Shown here: one piece after another, positions 63,979 to 64,000 of the stretch
Layout: every line of letters starts with the position of its first letter
How positions within the stretch are numbered: the stretch's first letter is position 1
Assembly: GCF_900156155.1 (NCBI RefSeq)
Contig: NZ_FTMD01000013.1
Span: 62,001 to 126,000 of the forward strand
Direction of reading: 5' to 3'
Source of the DNA: Aromatoleum tolulyticum
Lineage (GTDB): Bacteria; Pseudomonadota; Gammaproteobacteria; Burkholderiales; Rhodocyclaceae
DNA: 64,000 nt
The notes under the pieces: generated by a model
The model's database searches: none
What the model was told of the DNA's origin: nothing
The model's input: the letters and a program-made list of their open reading frames with translations, nothing else
Program-made: the position numbers and the translations under genes

Positions 63979-64000
63979 GCGTGGTCCTTGGGGCGATCGA

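Overview
The window is high-GC DNA from a Gram-negative betaproteobacterium. The gene content (a Pseudomonas-like LPS inner-core locus, B12 metabolism, an L-lactate lutABC set, MsbA and waa genes) and the order DUF2782-thrB-two BPSS1780-type membrane proteins-nadD-rsfS-rlmH next to polA suggest the Rhodocyclales (Azoarcus/Aromatoleum/Thauera type). That placement is inference from family content and not from a marker gene. Coding density is very high, many genes are coupled by 1-20 nt overlaps, and no rRNA, tRNA, IS element or CRISPR array was seen.

Region 1 (1-6.3 kb) holds the start of ruvA, a MenA-like prenyltransferase, a cold-shock/DUF1294 membrane protein, rng and maf on the minus strand. 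Next comes an isolated plus-strand trio: two complete type 1 copper cupredoxins flanking an ethylbenzene-dehydrogenase-gamma-like heme-b domain protein. This looks like an uncharacterised periplasmic electron-transfer module and is the best candidate here for a new system.

Region 2 (6.3-14.4 kb) is housekeeping: rlmH, rsfS, nadD, two tandem membrane paralogues, thrB, DUF2782 and a LOG protein on the minus strand, then polA on the plus strand.

Region 3 (14.5-38 kb) is a large LPS locus. Plus-strand genes encode an O-acetyltransferase, a heptose carbamoyltransferase-like protein, glycosyltransferases, a sulfotransferase, a pyruvyltransferase and an O-antigen ligase, followed by msbA; a small kinase-like gene lies on the minus strand just before msbA. 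A long minus-strand operon runs hldA (rfaE1)-hldD-waaF-waaC-waaG-waaP-three further kinase-like genes (one a tandem double kinase)-LTA-synthase-like transferase. The set parallels the Pseudomonas aeruginosa core region, with extra sulfotransferase and pyruvyltransferase genes.

Region 4 (38-50 kb) covers cobalamin. The minus strand carries cobU, a 7TM protein with a degenerate GGDEF domain, cobT, cobS and cobC. Diverging from these, a cobalamin riboswitch precedes btuB-btuC-btuD-cobO-cobA-cobB on the plus strand. A 175-bp composite inverted-repeat element lies between cobO and cobA.

Region 5 (50-64 kb) contains tag, two GcvA-like LysR regulators, acpH, a secreted Arg/Tyr-rich protein, lutABC, an EamA transporter, a DUF2784 protein, a small uncharacterised gene divergent from a LysR gene, a YgiQ-type radical SAM protein, ampD, a lytic transglycosylase and a class I aminotransferase. 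Two 17-bp palindromes of nearly the same sequence occur 4 kb apart here, suggesting shared regulation.
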